Source of the DNA: Ethanoligenens harbinense YUAN-3 | Lineage (GTDB): Bacteria > Bacillota > Clostridia > Oscillospirales > Ethanoligenentaceae | Assembly: GCF_000178115.2 (NCBI RefSeq) | Contig: NC_014828.1 | Coordinates: forward strand, 1,705,310 to 1,769,309 | Direction: 5' to 3' | DNA: 64,000 nucleotides | In this document: one piece after another, positions 8,979-15,881 of the stretch | How the letters are laid out: each line of letters begins with the position of its first letter | Position numbering within the stretch: the stretch's first letter is position 1 | Position numbers and translations under genes: made by a program | Notes under the pieces: generated by a model | Told to the model about the DNA's origin: nothing | Databases searched by the model: none | What the model saw: only the letters and a program-made list of their open reading frames with translations

Positions 8979-9341
8979 TCAGCCGAGGATTTCCAGCCAG
9001 TATCCATCCGGGTCCTCGATGAAATACAGGCCCATGTCATGGTTCTCATAGCAGATGCAGCCCATTTCCGTGTGCAACGCATGGGCGGCCGCTTTGTCCG
9101 GCACACGGAACGCGATGTGCCATTCGTTTTCACCCAGGTCGTATTTCTGCGGATGGTCCCGCAGCCAGGTCAACTCCAGCAGATAATCCGTTTCGCCGTC
9201 GCCCAGGTAGACAAGGATGAAGCTGCCGTCGGCGGCGGTCTTGCGCCGGGCTTCCTTGAGCCCCAGCGCTTTTCCATAAAACGCGACGCTCTTTTCAAGG
9301 TCGGTCACATTGATGTTGGTGTGCAAAAAACGCGATTGCAT
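8979..9341 (-). CDS. Glyoxalase I-family (VOC) protein
   Basis: Vicinal-oxygen-chelate fold metalloprotein of 120 residues, closest to lactoylglutathione lyase (GloA), which converts the methylglyoxal hemithioacetal to a thioester. The two beta-alpha-beta-beta-beta modules and all four metal ligands are visible: His in RFLHTNINV, Glu in YLLELTW, His in NEWHIAFRV and Glu in GYWLEIL. AAGGAGG lies eight bases before this ATG, so the shorter start is right. As a thiol partner other than glutathione is likely in Clostridia, the exact substrate is open. Confidence 0.87.
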   Translation of the reverse strand: MQSRFLHTNINVTDLEKSVAFYGKALGLKEARRKTAADGSFILVYLGDGETDYLLELTWLRDHPQKYDLGENEWHIAFRVPDKAAAHALHTEMGCICYENHDMGLYFIEDPDGYWLEILG

Positions 9342-9401
9342 GTCTTCCGCCTCCTTCACAGGCAAGAGAGAACCCTGCCTCTTCTTCTGAAAAACGTCCG
9401 C

Positions 9402-10592
9402 TTATTCCGCGGAGCCGATGCTGGGGATGTCCACCCCGATCTCCACATCCGCCGTATAATCCACCTCGTCCACCTCAAAGCCAAACAGCTGGTAGAACTC
9501 CCGGCGATATCCTTCCAGATCCGCATACGTTTTCAGGTTTTCGTTGGAGATGGCCTGCCAGGCCGCATTGACTTTTTCCTGGATGGCCGGCGCCAGTTCC
9601 CAGTCGTCCATCCGCAGGAAACCTTCGGCATCCAGTTCCGGGGCGGGCACATACAGCTTCCGCGCCAACAGGCGATACATCTGCTCCATGCAGCCCTCGT
9701 GCGTACCCTGCTCTTTCATGATCTTGAACAGGATGGAAATGTAAAGCGGCACCACCGGGATGGCCGCGCTGGCCTGCGTGACCAGCGCCTTGTTGACCGA
9801 AACGTACGCATGACCGCCGCCGGCCCGCAGCTCCGCGTCGATGGCTTTGGCCGCCTCGGCCAAATCGCGCTTGGCCAGGCCGACCGTGCCGTCGTGGTAG
9901 ACCGGATAGGTCAGCTCCGGCCCGATGTACGAATATGCAATCGTAGTGGCGTCCTTCGCCAGTACGTCCGCCTCACGCAGCGCGTCGATCCACCAGCGCC
10001 AGTCTTCCCCGCCCATCACTTTAACGGTGCCGTCGATCTCCTCCTGCGTGGCAGGCTCGATGGTCACGGTGTCCACTTCCATTTTGGCAACATCCAGCGA
10101 TTTGCTGGTGAACGGCTGCCCCACCGGTTTGAGCACCGAGTTGTAAGTGACATCCCCCACCGCGCGGCGCGGCGCGGCCAGGCTGTAAACCACCAGATCG
10201 ACTTTGCCGAGATCGCTGCGAATGAGGTCGATGATCTGCTCTTTGACGGCGTCGGAAAACGCGTCGCCCATCACGGTTTTGGCATACAGACCGTCCCGCC
10301 CGGCAAAGCTCTCAAACGCGGCGGTGTTGTACCAGCCCGCGGTGGCCGTGCGCGTGCGCGAGGCCGGGCGCTCAAACGCCACGCCCAACGTGGACGCGCC
10401 CGCACCGAACGCCGCCGCGATGCGCGTGGACAGCCCATAGCCGGTCGAGCAGCCGATGATAAGGGCTTTTTTCACGCCCTCGAAACGCGGCTGTTCACGG
10501 ACATATTCAATCTGCCGCGCCACATTGGCGGCACACCCCGCCGGATGCGCCGTGGTGCAAATAAAGCCACGGGTCTTTGGTCCCACTACCAT
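9402..10592 (-). CDS. fabV: Trans-2-enoyl-CoA/ACP reductase FabV (Ter family)
   Basis: NADH-dependent reductase of 396 residues that saturates the 2,3 double bond of enoyl-CoA or enoyl-ACP. Family marks: N-terminal MVVGPKTRGFICTTAHPAGC, Rossmann segment KALIIGCSTGYGLSTRIAAAFG, LVVYSLAAPRR, and the active-site Tyr-x8-Lys in VYHDGTVGLAKRD. The length is normal. AGGACAGG precedes the ATG. It could serve fatty acid synthesis or butyryl-CoA formation in fermentation. No fab or bcd genes are adjacent to decide this. Confidence 0.95.
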   Translation of the reverse strand: MVVGPKTRGFICTTAHPAGCAANVARQIEYVREQPRFEGVKKALIIGCSTGYGLSTRIAAAFGAGASTLGVAFERPASRTRTATAGWYNTAAFESFAGRDGLYAKTVMGDAFSDAVKEQIIDLIRSDLGKVDLVVYSLAAPRRAVGDVTYNSVLKPVGQPFTSKSLDVAKMEVDTVTIEPATQEEIDGTVKVMGGEDWRWWIDALREADVLAKDATTIAYSYIGPELTYPVYHDGTVGLAKRDLAEAAKAIDAELRAGGGHAYVSVNKALVTQASAAIPVVPLYISILFKIMKEQGTHEGCMEQMYRLLARKLYVPAPELDAEGFLRMDDWELAPAIQEKVNAAWQAISNENLKTYADLEGYRREFYQLFGFEVDEVDYTADVEIGVDIPSIGSAE

Positions 10593-10677
10593 AACCTGTC
10601 CTCATTTCTTTTTTTCACTTTATTTTGAAACCGCCGGACGCCGCAGCATGCAAAACGGCCGGATTTTGCGCTCTACG

Positions 10678-10710
10678 CAAATGCACCGTTTGATTGAAAC
10701 GGTGCATTTG
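10678..10710. terminator. Perfect 14-bp inverted repeat, likely terminator
   Basis: CAAATGCACCGTTT, loop GATTG, AAACGGTGCATTTG. It lies just after the stop of the minus-strand nitroreductase gene and upstream of fabV. Its T-tract is short, so it may be a weak terminator. Confidence 0.6.
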
Positions 10711-10751
10711 TATTGTATCACGGGCACGTGCCAAAAGCAATGCACGCCGGC

Positions 10752-11258
10752 TCAGCGATACACAACGAGGTCGGCGAGCGGCTTGCGGATCTTGCGCACC
10801 GGTTCTTCCACCGGATAGCCGAGCGGCGTGAACGCAAGCGGTTCCCAGTTCGGCTCCATCTGCAGCACCAACCGGGCGGCTTCGGGATCAAATGCGCCCA
10901 CCCAGCAGGTGCCCAGGCCCTGATCGGCCGCCTCCAGCACCAGATGGTCAAACACGATGCCGGCATCGAGGTCGCCATAGGGTTTCTGGTCGCTCCGGCG
11001 CACCCACTCCGTGCCTTTTACCCAGACGATGCCCAGGATATACGGCGGCTGCACAAACCAGTCCTTGGCATAGATTTTTTTGAGTTCTTCCGCGCGTCCG
11101 GCGGTTTTGACAACGATGATCCGGAACGGCTGACGGTTGCACGCGGTGGGCGCCAGGCGGGCGGCCTCCAGCACCAGTTGCAATTTTTCATGCTCCACCT
11201 CGTCGGGCTTGTAGGCCCGCACCGAATACCGTTTTGACAGCAACTGCAGCAACGACAT
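10752..11258 (-). CDS. Nitroreductase-family FMN oxidoreductase
   Basis: FMN-dependent NAD(P)H oxidoreductase of 168 residues, a short two-domain-core nitroreductase. The N-terminal FMN-binding KRYSVRAYKPDEV, the ARLAPTACNRQPFRIIVV segment, and the C-terminal GLGTCWVGAFDPE with PVEEPVRKIRKPL are typical. GGAGG sits ten bases before the chosen ATG; a TTG two codons earlier would be too close to it. The gene follows the Rrf2 regulator gene on the same strand, with a terminator between. The substrate is unknown. Confidence 0.88.
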   Translation of the reverse strand: MSLLQLLSKRYSVRAYKPDEVEHEKLQLVLEAARLAPTACNRQPFRIIVVKTAGRAEELKKIYAKDWFVQPPYILGIVWVKGTEWVRRSDQKPYGDLDAGIVFDHLVLEAADQGLGTCWVGAFDPEAARLVLQMEPNWEPLAFTPLGYPVEEPVRKIRKPLADLVVYR

Positions 11259-11364
11259 CTGCAACCAACCTCCTCATCCTCTTGTTTTCATCTCTAACTG
11301 TACCGCCTGGCCGGGGCCTTGTCAAGAGCAGACAGGCACATCCCGCCAAAACGGGCAGGTACAC

Positions 11365-11402
11365 AAAAAAGCCCCGCCGCGCCGCAGCGGCGCGCGAAGC
11401 CC
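11365..11402 (-). terminator. Terminator after the Rrf2 gene
   Basis: On the minus strand a GC-rich hairpin (CGCGCC / GGCGCG core) is followed by GGGGC and TTTTTT (A's at 11365-11370). Confidence 0.75.
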
Positions 11403-11442
11403 GGTGCCCCCGCAGTCCGCGGGGATGCCTATGCGATCATGG

Positions 11443-11856
11443 TTACGGTTCAAGTTTTAGGATCTGCTCAAAGGTCAGCTCGTCCAGATTGGCCAGCAGC
11501 TTGTCCTGCACCATCTGCAGCGCACGGTGGATGTGGCATGTGGACGTGCGATCCAGATTGCACTGCGAGCTGTCCCCCAGGCACTTGTTCACATAGATGG
11601 GGCCTTCCACAGCCTCGATCACCTCGCGCACTGAAATCTCGGAGGGCTGCTTTTCAATGGCGTAGCCGCCGCCGCTGCCGCGATAGGAACGCACGATGTT
11701 GGCCGCTGCCATTTTGCGCAGCAGCTTGAGCAGAAAACGCAGCGGGATATTCTCTTTTTCCGAAATGACCCGCGCTTCCACCCGCTCGCCGATGCCCCTC
11801 TGATACAGAAAGATGATGACGCGCAACGCGTAATCGCTCTCTTGCGTTACTCTCAT
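11443..11856 (-). CDS. Rrf2-family transcriptional regulator, likely Fe-S binding
   Basis: Winged-helix repressor of 137 residues of the IscR/NsrR/CymR family. The N-terminus MRVTQESDYALRVIIFL and SGGGYAIEKQPSEISVREVIEAVEG are diagnostic. Three cysteines, CLGDSSQCNLDRTSTC, match the spacing used to hold an Fe-S cluster in IscR-type members, so it probably senses iron-sulfur status, oxidants or nitric oxide. The start has AGGCAGG upstream; the longer frame would run through the promoter. No isc genes are adjacent, so the regulon is unknown, though the nitroreductase gene downstream is a candidate. Confidence 0.9.
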   Translation of the reverse strand: MRVTQESDYALRVIIFLYQRGIGERVEARVISEKENIPLRFLLKLLRKMAAANIVRSYRGSGGGYAIEKQPSEISVREVIEAVEGPIYVNKCLGDSSQCNLDRTSTCHIHRALQMVQDKLLANLDELTFEQILKLEP

Positions 11857-11880
11857 TGGGAACCTGCCTTTGCTGATTCT

Positions 11881-11943
11881 CAAGTATACTCTTTGAGTCC
11901 ACTTGTAGAAGTTAACAATACCACATTTGTGCACATTTGTCAA
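11881..11943 (-). promoter_or_regulatory. Strong promoter of the Rrf2 gene with repeat elements
   Basis: On the minus strand: TTGACA (11938-11943), 17-base spacer, TATTGT (11915-11920). The spacer region carries the direct repeat ACATTTGT-GC-ACATTTGT, and CAAGT (11881-11885) to ACTTG (11901-11905) forms an inverted pair downstream. Both are candidate autoregulatory operators. Confidence 0.75.
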
Positions 11944-12006
11944 GCGCTTTGCGCCACTCCGGCCCGCTTCCACACACTCATACCGCGGCGCGCGCATGTC
12001 CGGGGC

Positions 12007-12837
12007 TCAGTTGAAGATATAGACGCTATAGCCTTCAAAGATGCGGGAAATATACCCGATCCGCTCTGTCTGCAGGGCCATGTCCTGATTGTCCCGGACC
12101 TGCATCGGAAAACCGACCGTCATCCGGTGCTTGAGCACATAGTCTTTCAGCTTGCCCACTGCCTCATAATATGCCGCATCGCCGCCATCCGCGTCCAGGA
12201 ACAGGGTGGCGATGAATTTGCCGTTTTCCGCCGCATAGGTGATGAGGCACTTGCCGACAAGCGCCCTTTTGTCGGCGGTTTTGTCCAGCAGCGCCTTGAT
12301 TTTCCTGTAAACGGACAGATATTGGTCGGAAAACGTCTTGGTGATGCCGGAAAACGTATCGCCGTGATGATACAGCAGGAGCACATGCACATCGACTTTT
12401 TCTTCCAGCGCCTTGTCCCCGTTCGTCTCGATGACCGGCTGCCCCAGATATTTGCCGATGTCCGCGCAGAGCCTGCCGCGCAGTTCGCGGCAGTTTTCGC
12501 GCAGGTGCGCCCGGTCTTTGAGGCGCAGGGCCTTTGCAACCTTGACGATCTCCCGGTTTTCCGGCAGAATGCGCGGATAGGTATCCACCAGCCACGGATG
12601 CTCTTCCAACAGCTGCAGGATACACATGGACTTATACTGCGGAAACAGGCCGACATCCAATATCGTGCCGTTCACACAGAAATGGGACGGATTTTCGCTG
12701 AAAACAGGCATATTGGAGTCGGTCGGAATCACGATGACACCGTGCCTGTCCACATATCGCATTGCCAAAAATAAGGTATCGTTGAGTTTTTTAAAATACG
12801 CCAGCGCTTCCCGGTCGTTCTTGTCTGCCACGCCCAT
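12007..12837 (-). CDS. Protein of unknown function
   Basis: A 276-residue soluble protein that I do not recognise. It has mixed alpha/beta composition with no signal peptide or membrane segment. Notable stretches are IVIPTDSNMPVFSENPSHF, QLLEEHPWLVDTYPRILPEN, HVLLLYHHGDTFSGITKTFSDQ and IGYISRIFEGYSVYIFN at the very end. GAGGAAG precedes the start; ATG at 12837 is preferred over a TTG one codon earlier. The gene appears monocistronic. No function can be inferred from its neighbours. Confidence 0.65.
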   Translation of the reverse strand: MGVADKNDREALAYFKKLNDTLFLAMRYVDRHGVIVIPTDSNMPVFSENPSHFCVNGTILDVGLFPQYKSMCILQLLEEHPWLVDTYPRILPENREIVKVAKALRLKDRAHLRENCRELRGRLCADIGKYLGQPVIETNGDKALEEKVDVHVLLLYHHGDTFSGITKTFSDQYLSVYRKIKALLDKTADKRALVGKCLITYAAENGKFIATLFLDADGGDAAYYEAVGKLKDYVLKHRMTVGFPMQVRDNQDMALQTERIGYISRIFEGYSVYIFN

Positions 12838-12945
12838 CAATCCGTTCTTCCTCTATATAAAAATCAATGACTATATCACCCGTGCCATATAACCGACATT
12901 ATATACCATTTTCTGAACGGACGCAACCGAATCGGCGCGCGGCTT

Positions 12946-14196
12946 TTACCCAATGGTGTAATACCGCAGCACATGCGGCACATAGTACGGGTCGCCGTAG
13001 CCGTTGCTGTTTTTCATTTTGGAAAAAGCAAGGGCATTGGCGATGGAGTAGCCCCCGTTGCTCTTTGCCCATGGAATAAACGTCCAGCCAAAATTATACC
13101 CCTGCAGGGCGAGCTGGATGGCGGCAATATCATCCGGCCCCGTGCAGCCGGCCATCTGCAAATCTTCCTGAAGTTCCTGTATGCCGTCGGCAATGGATTG
13201 CGCGGGCGTGCAGGCGTTTCCATATTCAGACTGCATCACGTCGTCGCACTGCCCGTCGCTTTCCTGCTGGATCACGGCCATAATCAGGTTCACATATGGG
13301 CTGGCGCCAAATTGAGCGGCTATCTGCGTCACCAGGCCCCGATAGGCCAGCACGGAAGCGTCCAGCTTGCCGCCGCCCACTGTGACCGGGCCGGAGAAGC
13401 TTCCCCCTTGTCCGGCCGATGCCGCCGCACGGGCGGCCGCGGCCTGCTCCGCGAAAGCCTCCGTGATCTTGGCATAGGTCTGCGTAGCCTGTGCGCTCAC
13501 CGCCGCAGCCTGCTGTTGCGCCGCCTGCATGCCGGCCTGCGCCTGCGCGACCATCTGGGCCTGCGCGGCGACCTGCCCGTTGAGCGCGTTCTGCTTGGCG
13601 GTCATCTGCCCCTGCGTCACAAACAGATCCTGCTGGGTTTTCTGCAAGGCGGCGCGGTCTTCCTGAAGCCTGCTCTCCGTTTGCTTCAGGTCATTGATGA
13701 TCTTCTGGTCGTGTGACGAGACCGCGCGCACGATCTCGACCCGCGTGAAGAAATCCGAAAGGCTGGAGGAAGAAAAGAGGACATCCAAAAACGTGTCCTG
13801 CCCGCTCATATACAGGGCGCGCAGCCGCTGTTTCAGCAAATTCATGTTATAGTCCTGCTGCGCCTGCGTGTCGGTGATGGCACGCTCTTTGCTCTGCATA
13901 TCCGCGTTGGTCGCATCCACCTGCGCCTGCAGTAGCGCAATCTGCTGCTTCGTCACGCCGATCTGCGCATTCAGATTTGTGATCTGCGTCTGTCCGGCCT
14001 GCACCGCGCCGCTTTGCGAGGATATCTGGCTTTGCAGTTGCTGCTGCTGTTTCTGCAGCTGCGCATACTGGTTCTGCAGCGCTTCAACGGAATCCGCCGA
14101 CGCCGGAAGCGGAGCCGCAGCCCCTGCGCACAGCAGCGCAGCCAACGACACCGCCGCCGCCCGTACGGCCCACGTCCGTTTCCGCATGATATCCAT
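12946..14196 (-). CDS. Secreted coiled-coil cell-wall enzyme with lysozyme-like domain
   Basis: Exported protein of 416 residues. A signal peptide (RKRTWAVRAAAVSLAALLC, cleavage near PASA) is followed by a long Gln/Ala-rich coiled coil (about 37-250) like those of PcsB, CwlO and EnvC. After a Gly/Ser linker, residues of about 285-416 form a lysozyme-like transglycosylase domain (VNLIMAVIQQESDGQ with the catalytic Glu, QSIADGIQELQEDL, IQLALQGYNFGWTFIPWAK), as in CwlT-type proteins. It probably cuts peptidoglycan during growth or division. AAAGGGAC precedes the ATG. The promoter carries WalR-like boxes, which fits this role. Confidence 0.85.
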   Translation of the reverse strand: MDIMRKRTWAVRAAAVSLAALLCAGAAAPLPASADSVEALQNQYAQLQKQQQQLQSQISSQSGAVQAGQTQITNLNAQIGVTKQQIALLQAQVDATNADMQSKERAITDTQAQQDYNMNLLKQRLRALYMSGQDTFLDVLFSSSSLSDFFTRVEIVRAVSSHDQKIINDLKQTESRLQEDRAALQKTQQDLFVTQGQMTAKQNALNGQVAAQAQMVAQAQAGMQAAQQQAAAVSAQATQTYAKITEAFAEQAAAARAAASAGQGGSFSGPVTVGGGKLDASVLAYRGLVTQIAAQFGASPYVNLIMAVIQQESDGQCDDVMQSEYGNACTPAQSIADGIQELQEDLQMAGCTGPDDIAAIQLALQGYNFGWTFIPWAKSNGGYSIANALAFSKMKNSNGYGDPYYVPHVLRYYTIG

Positions 14197-14214
14197 CGCA
14201 AAGTCCCTTTCTTC

Positions 14215-14242
14215 CGTAACCGTATTGTAACGATATTGTAAT
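14215..14242 (+). promoter_or_regulatory. WalR-like box array
   Basis: CGTAAC (14215), TGTAAC (14226) and TGTAAT (14237) recur every 11 bases. The last two match the WalR consensus TGTWAH-N5-TGTWAH exactly. They lie over the -10 element and transcription start of the hydrolase promoter, a position that would suit repression. Confidence 0.55.
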
Positions 14243-14269
14243 CATACACCTTTTTGATAAATAAATCAA
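14241..14269 (-). promoter_or_regulatory. Promoter of the cell-wall hydrolase gene
   Basis: On the minus strand: TTGATT (14264-14269), 17-base spacer, TATGAT (14241-14246), about 45 bases before the ATG. Confidence 0.7.
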
Positions 14270-14500
14270 CCACAATATCCAATAAATGGGCATTTCGCAC
14301 TGTGCATGGGGCGCCGCAGCCCCAAGCACCGCATACCGCATGCAAAACAAAAAAGAGTGAAATTTTTCTTTTTCATCCGGCCGGTTTGTCCCGCCTTTTT
14401 CACCCGTCCGCGTAACCCGCCCGCCGCGCGATCCGACTGCTGCGGCCATTCGCCGCGCTTTGCGCGGTGTATGCCTGCACACCCGCCCTGCAGTCTTTTC

Positions 14501-14535
14501 CTGCACGCCCATACTGCAGGCGTGCAGTATTTTTT
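14501..14535 (+). terminator. Terminator hairpin upstream of the phage-like operon
   Basis: CTGCACGCC (14501-14509), 9-base loop, GGCGTGCAG (14519-14527), then TATTTTTTT. No plus-strand gene precedes it, so it may insulate the cluster or serve as a leader attenuator. Confidence 0.75.
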
Positions 14536-14625
14536 TGTTTGAAAACTCACTATAGTAAGAACGTGCTTTAAACCCACACCGGAGGACGTTCGTCCCCGGA
14601 AAACCAGACACCGGGAGCAGACAGT

Positions 14626-14964
14626 ATGGACACAGCCACCTGGATCAACGCCATTCCCCCGCTCGCGCTTTCCGTCGGCGTCGGCGTCGTCGGTTTTTTC
14701 CTCCGGCGCACCATCGCGCAGGTGGACCGGCACGAAGCGGATCTCAGCGAAATCAAAGACCGCTTCGTCACCAAAGAGGAATGGGGCGGCCTGCAAGACG
14801 AACTGCGCGCGGAAATGTGCAGGCTTTCCGGCGGCATCGACTCGCTGAAGGAGAACACCATCCGCAAGGACGATTTCGTGCGGGAGATTGCCGACCTCAA
14901 CAGGCGGCAGGACCGCATCTATGACATCCTGCTCGAGCTGAAAGGAGAACGAACCATTGGATAA
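14626..14964 (+). CDS. Phage protein, membrane helix plus coiled coil (DUF2730-like)
   Basis: Small protein of 112 residues. A transmembrane helix (INAIPPLALSVGVGVVGFFL, about 6-25) is followed by a charged coiled coil (VDRHEADLSEIKDRFVTKEE and RRQDRIYDILLELKGE). Size, layout and position, two genes ahead of a DUF3486-like gene and the terminase, match the DUF2730 gene of Mu-like phages. Its role there is not established; a packaging or membrane function is possible. The next gene overlaps it by eight bases. The family match is by architecture and synteny, not by a clear motif. Confidence 0.6.
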   Translation: MDTATWINAIPPLALSVGVGVVGFFLRRTIAQVDRHEADLSEIKDRFVTKEEWGGLQDELRAEMCRLSGGIDSLKENTIRKDDFVREIADLNRRQDRIYDILLELKGERTIG

Positions 14965-15280
14965 AGCAGAACTCACCCGCCGCATCGAGGCCGGCGCTTT
15001 CGCGGAAAACAACGGCCGGGTGCTCCGCACCGTCAACATTTTGCAGGGGAACGACATCCGCCTGCACAGCCTGCGGTACGCGCTGGCCGACCTCTCCCCC
15101 GGCGCGCTGCGCGAGTCCCTTTTTTATTTGCAGGACGCGGGCTATCTCCGCGCGGAGGACGGCGCCGCCCACCGGCGCGCCGACGTTTCCCAAGCGGATG
15201 AAACCACCGTCCTGCGGCTTACGGCCAAAGGCATGCAGCTTCTCAAAGGCTATGCCGGCGACCCGGCCGTGCATATTTGA
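14957..15280 (+). CDS. Small phage protein, winged-helix-like (VpaChn25_0724-like)
   Basis: A 107-residue protein started by TTG behind a strong AAAGGAGA site, overlapping the previous gene. The pattern VLRTVNILQGNDIRLHSL, then LSPGALRESLFYLQDAGYLRAED and VLRLTAKGMQLLKG looks like a winged helix. In Mu-like phages a protein of this size and fold lies between DUF2730 and DUF3486, next to the terminase. It may bind DNA during packaging. The family assignment rests on synteny and general pattern. Confidence 0.6.
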   Translation: MDKAELTRRIEAGAFAENNGRVLRTVNILQGNDIRLHSLRYALADLSPGALRESLFYLQDAGYLRAEDGAAHRRADVSQADETTVLRLTAKGMQLLKGYAGDPAVHI

Positions 15281-15293
15281 AAGGAGGAAGCCG

Positions 15294-15881
15294 ATGGAAA
15301 ACCACGGGCAAAACCCCATCCGCGGCCTGTCCCCCGCGGTGCGCGACACCGTGGAGCAGATGCTTCTCGGCGGCGAGTCCTATTTCGAGATCGCGGCCTA
15401 TCTCGCGGGTCACGGGCTGCAAACCGGCGTCGAGAGCATCAGCGAATACGCGGCCACGCTCAACGCCAATGTAGCGACCCTGCGCAAAGCGCAGAACGAC
15501 CTGCGGAAAATGCTCGCGGAGGTGGAGCGCTGCCCCGCGCTGGAAACAAGCGACGCCGTGCTCCGGCTGGCCATGGGGCATGTGCTCCGCGCCCTCACCG
15601 AATCCGACGGGGCGGATGCGGCGTCCATCGAGCGTGCCATCCACGCCGCCGTGGGGCTCATCAATGCCGCCGCCTATAAAAAACGGGCCGATTTCACCGC
15701 ACAGCTCAGCGTCGAACGGGGACTCGACTCCGTCGGCGGGATGCTTTTCACCGCGCTCGCCCGAGAGCGCCCCGCGCTGTATAACGAAGTGTATGCCTTT
15801 TTAAAGGAAAAGAAAGCCGCCTTGCGGCGGGAAAGGGGGGAAAGCGCATGCCCGCGCAGCTTGAAAACATCCGGCGGCTGA
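15294..15881 (+). CDS. DUF3486-like phage protein, probable small terminase
   Basis: Helical protein of 195 residues. IRGLSPAVRDTVEQMLLGG, SYFEIAAYLAGHGLQ and VESISEYAATLNANVATLRKAQ form a helix-turn-helix plus coiled-coil pattern like Mu gp27 (DUF3486), the likely small terminase subunit that recognises DNA for packaging. AAAGGAGGAAGCCG precedes the ATG. The gene overlaps the large terminase gene by 34 bases, which suggests translational coupling. Confidence 0.72.
   Translation: MENHGQNPIRGLSPAVRDTVEQMLLGGESYFEIAAYLAGHGLQTGVESISEYAATLNANVATLRKAQNDLRKMLAEVERCPALETSDAVLRLAMGHVLRALTESDGADAASIERAIHAAVGLINAAAYKKRADFTAQLSVERGLDSVGGMLFTALARERPALYNEVYAFLKEKKAALRRERGESACPRSLKTSGG

Larger units (their letters stand above)
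14197..14625. other. Divergent region between the cell-wall hydrolase gene and the phage-like cluster
   Basis: This stretch holds the minus-strand promoter and WalR-like boxes of the hydrolase gene, a T-rich middle part, and a plus-strand terminator hairpin at 14501-14535 ahead of the first phage-like gene. I see no integrase, repressor or attachment-site repeat. Confidence 0.6.

Noticed and set aside
14545-14555. ACTCACTATAG, an 11-base match to the core of the phage T7 promoter just ahead of the phage-like cluster.
   Set aside because: The flanks do not match the rest of the T7 consensus and no single-subunit RNA polymerase gene is present, so chance is the likely cause.
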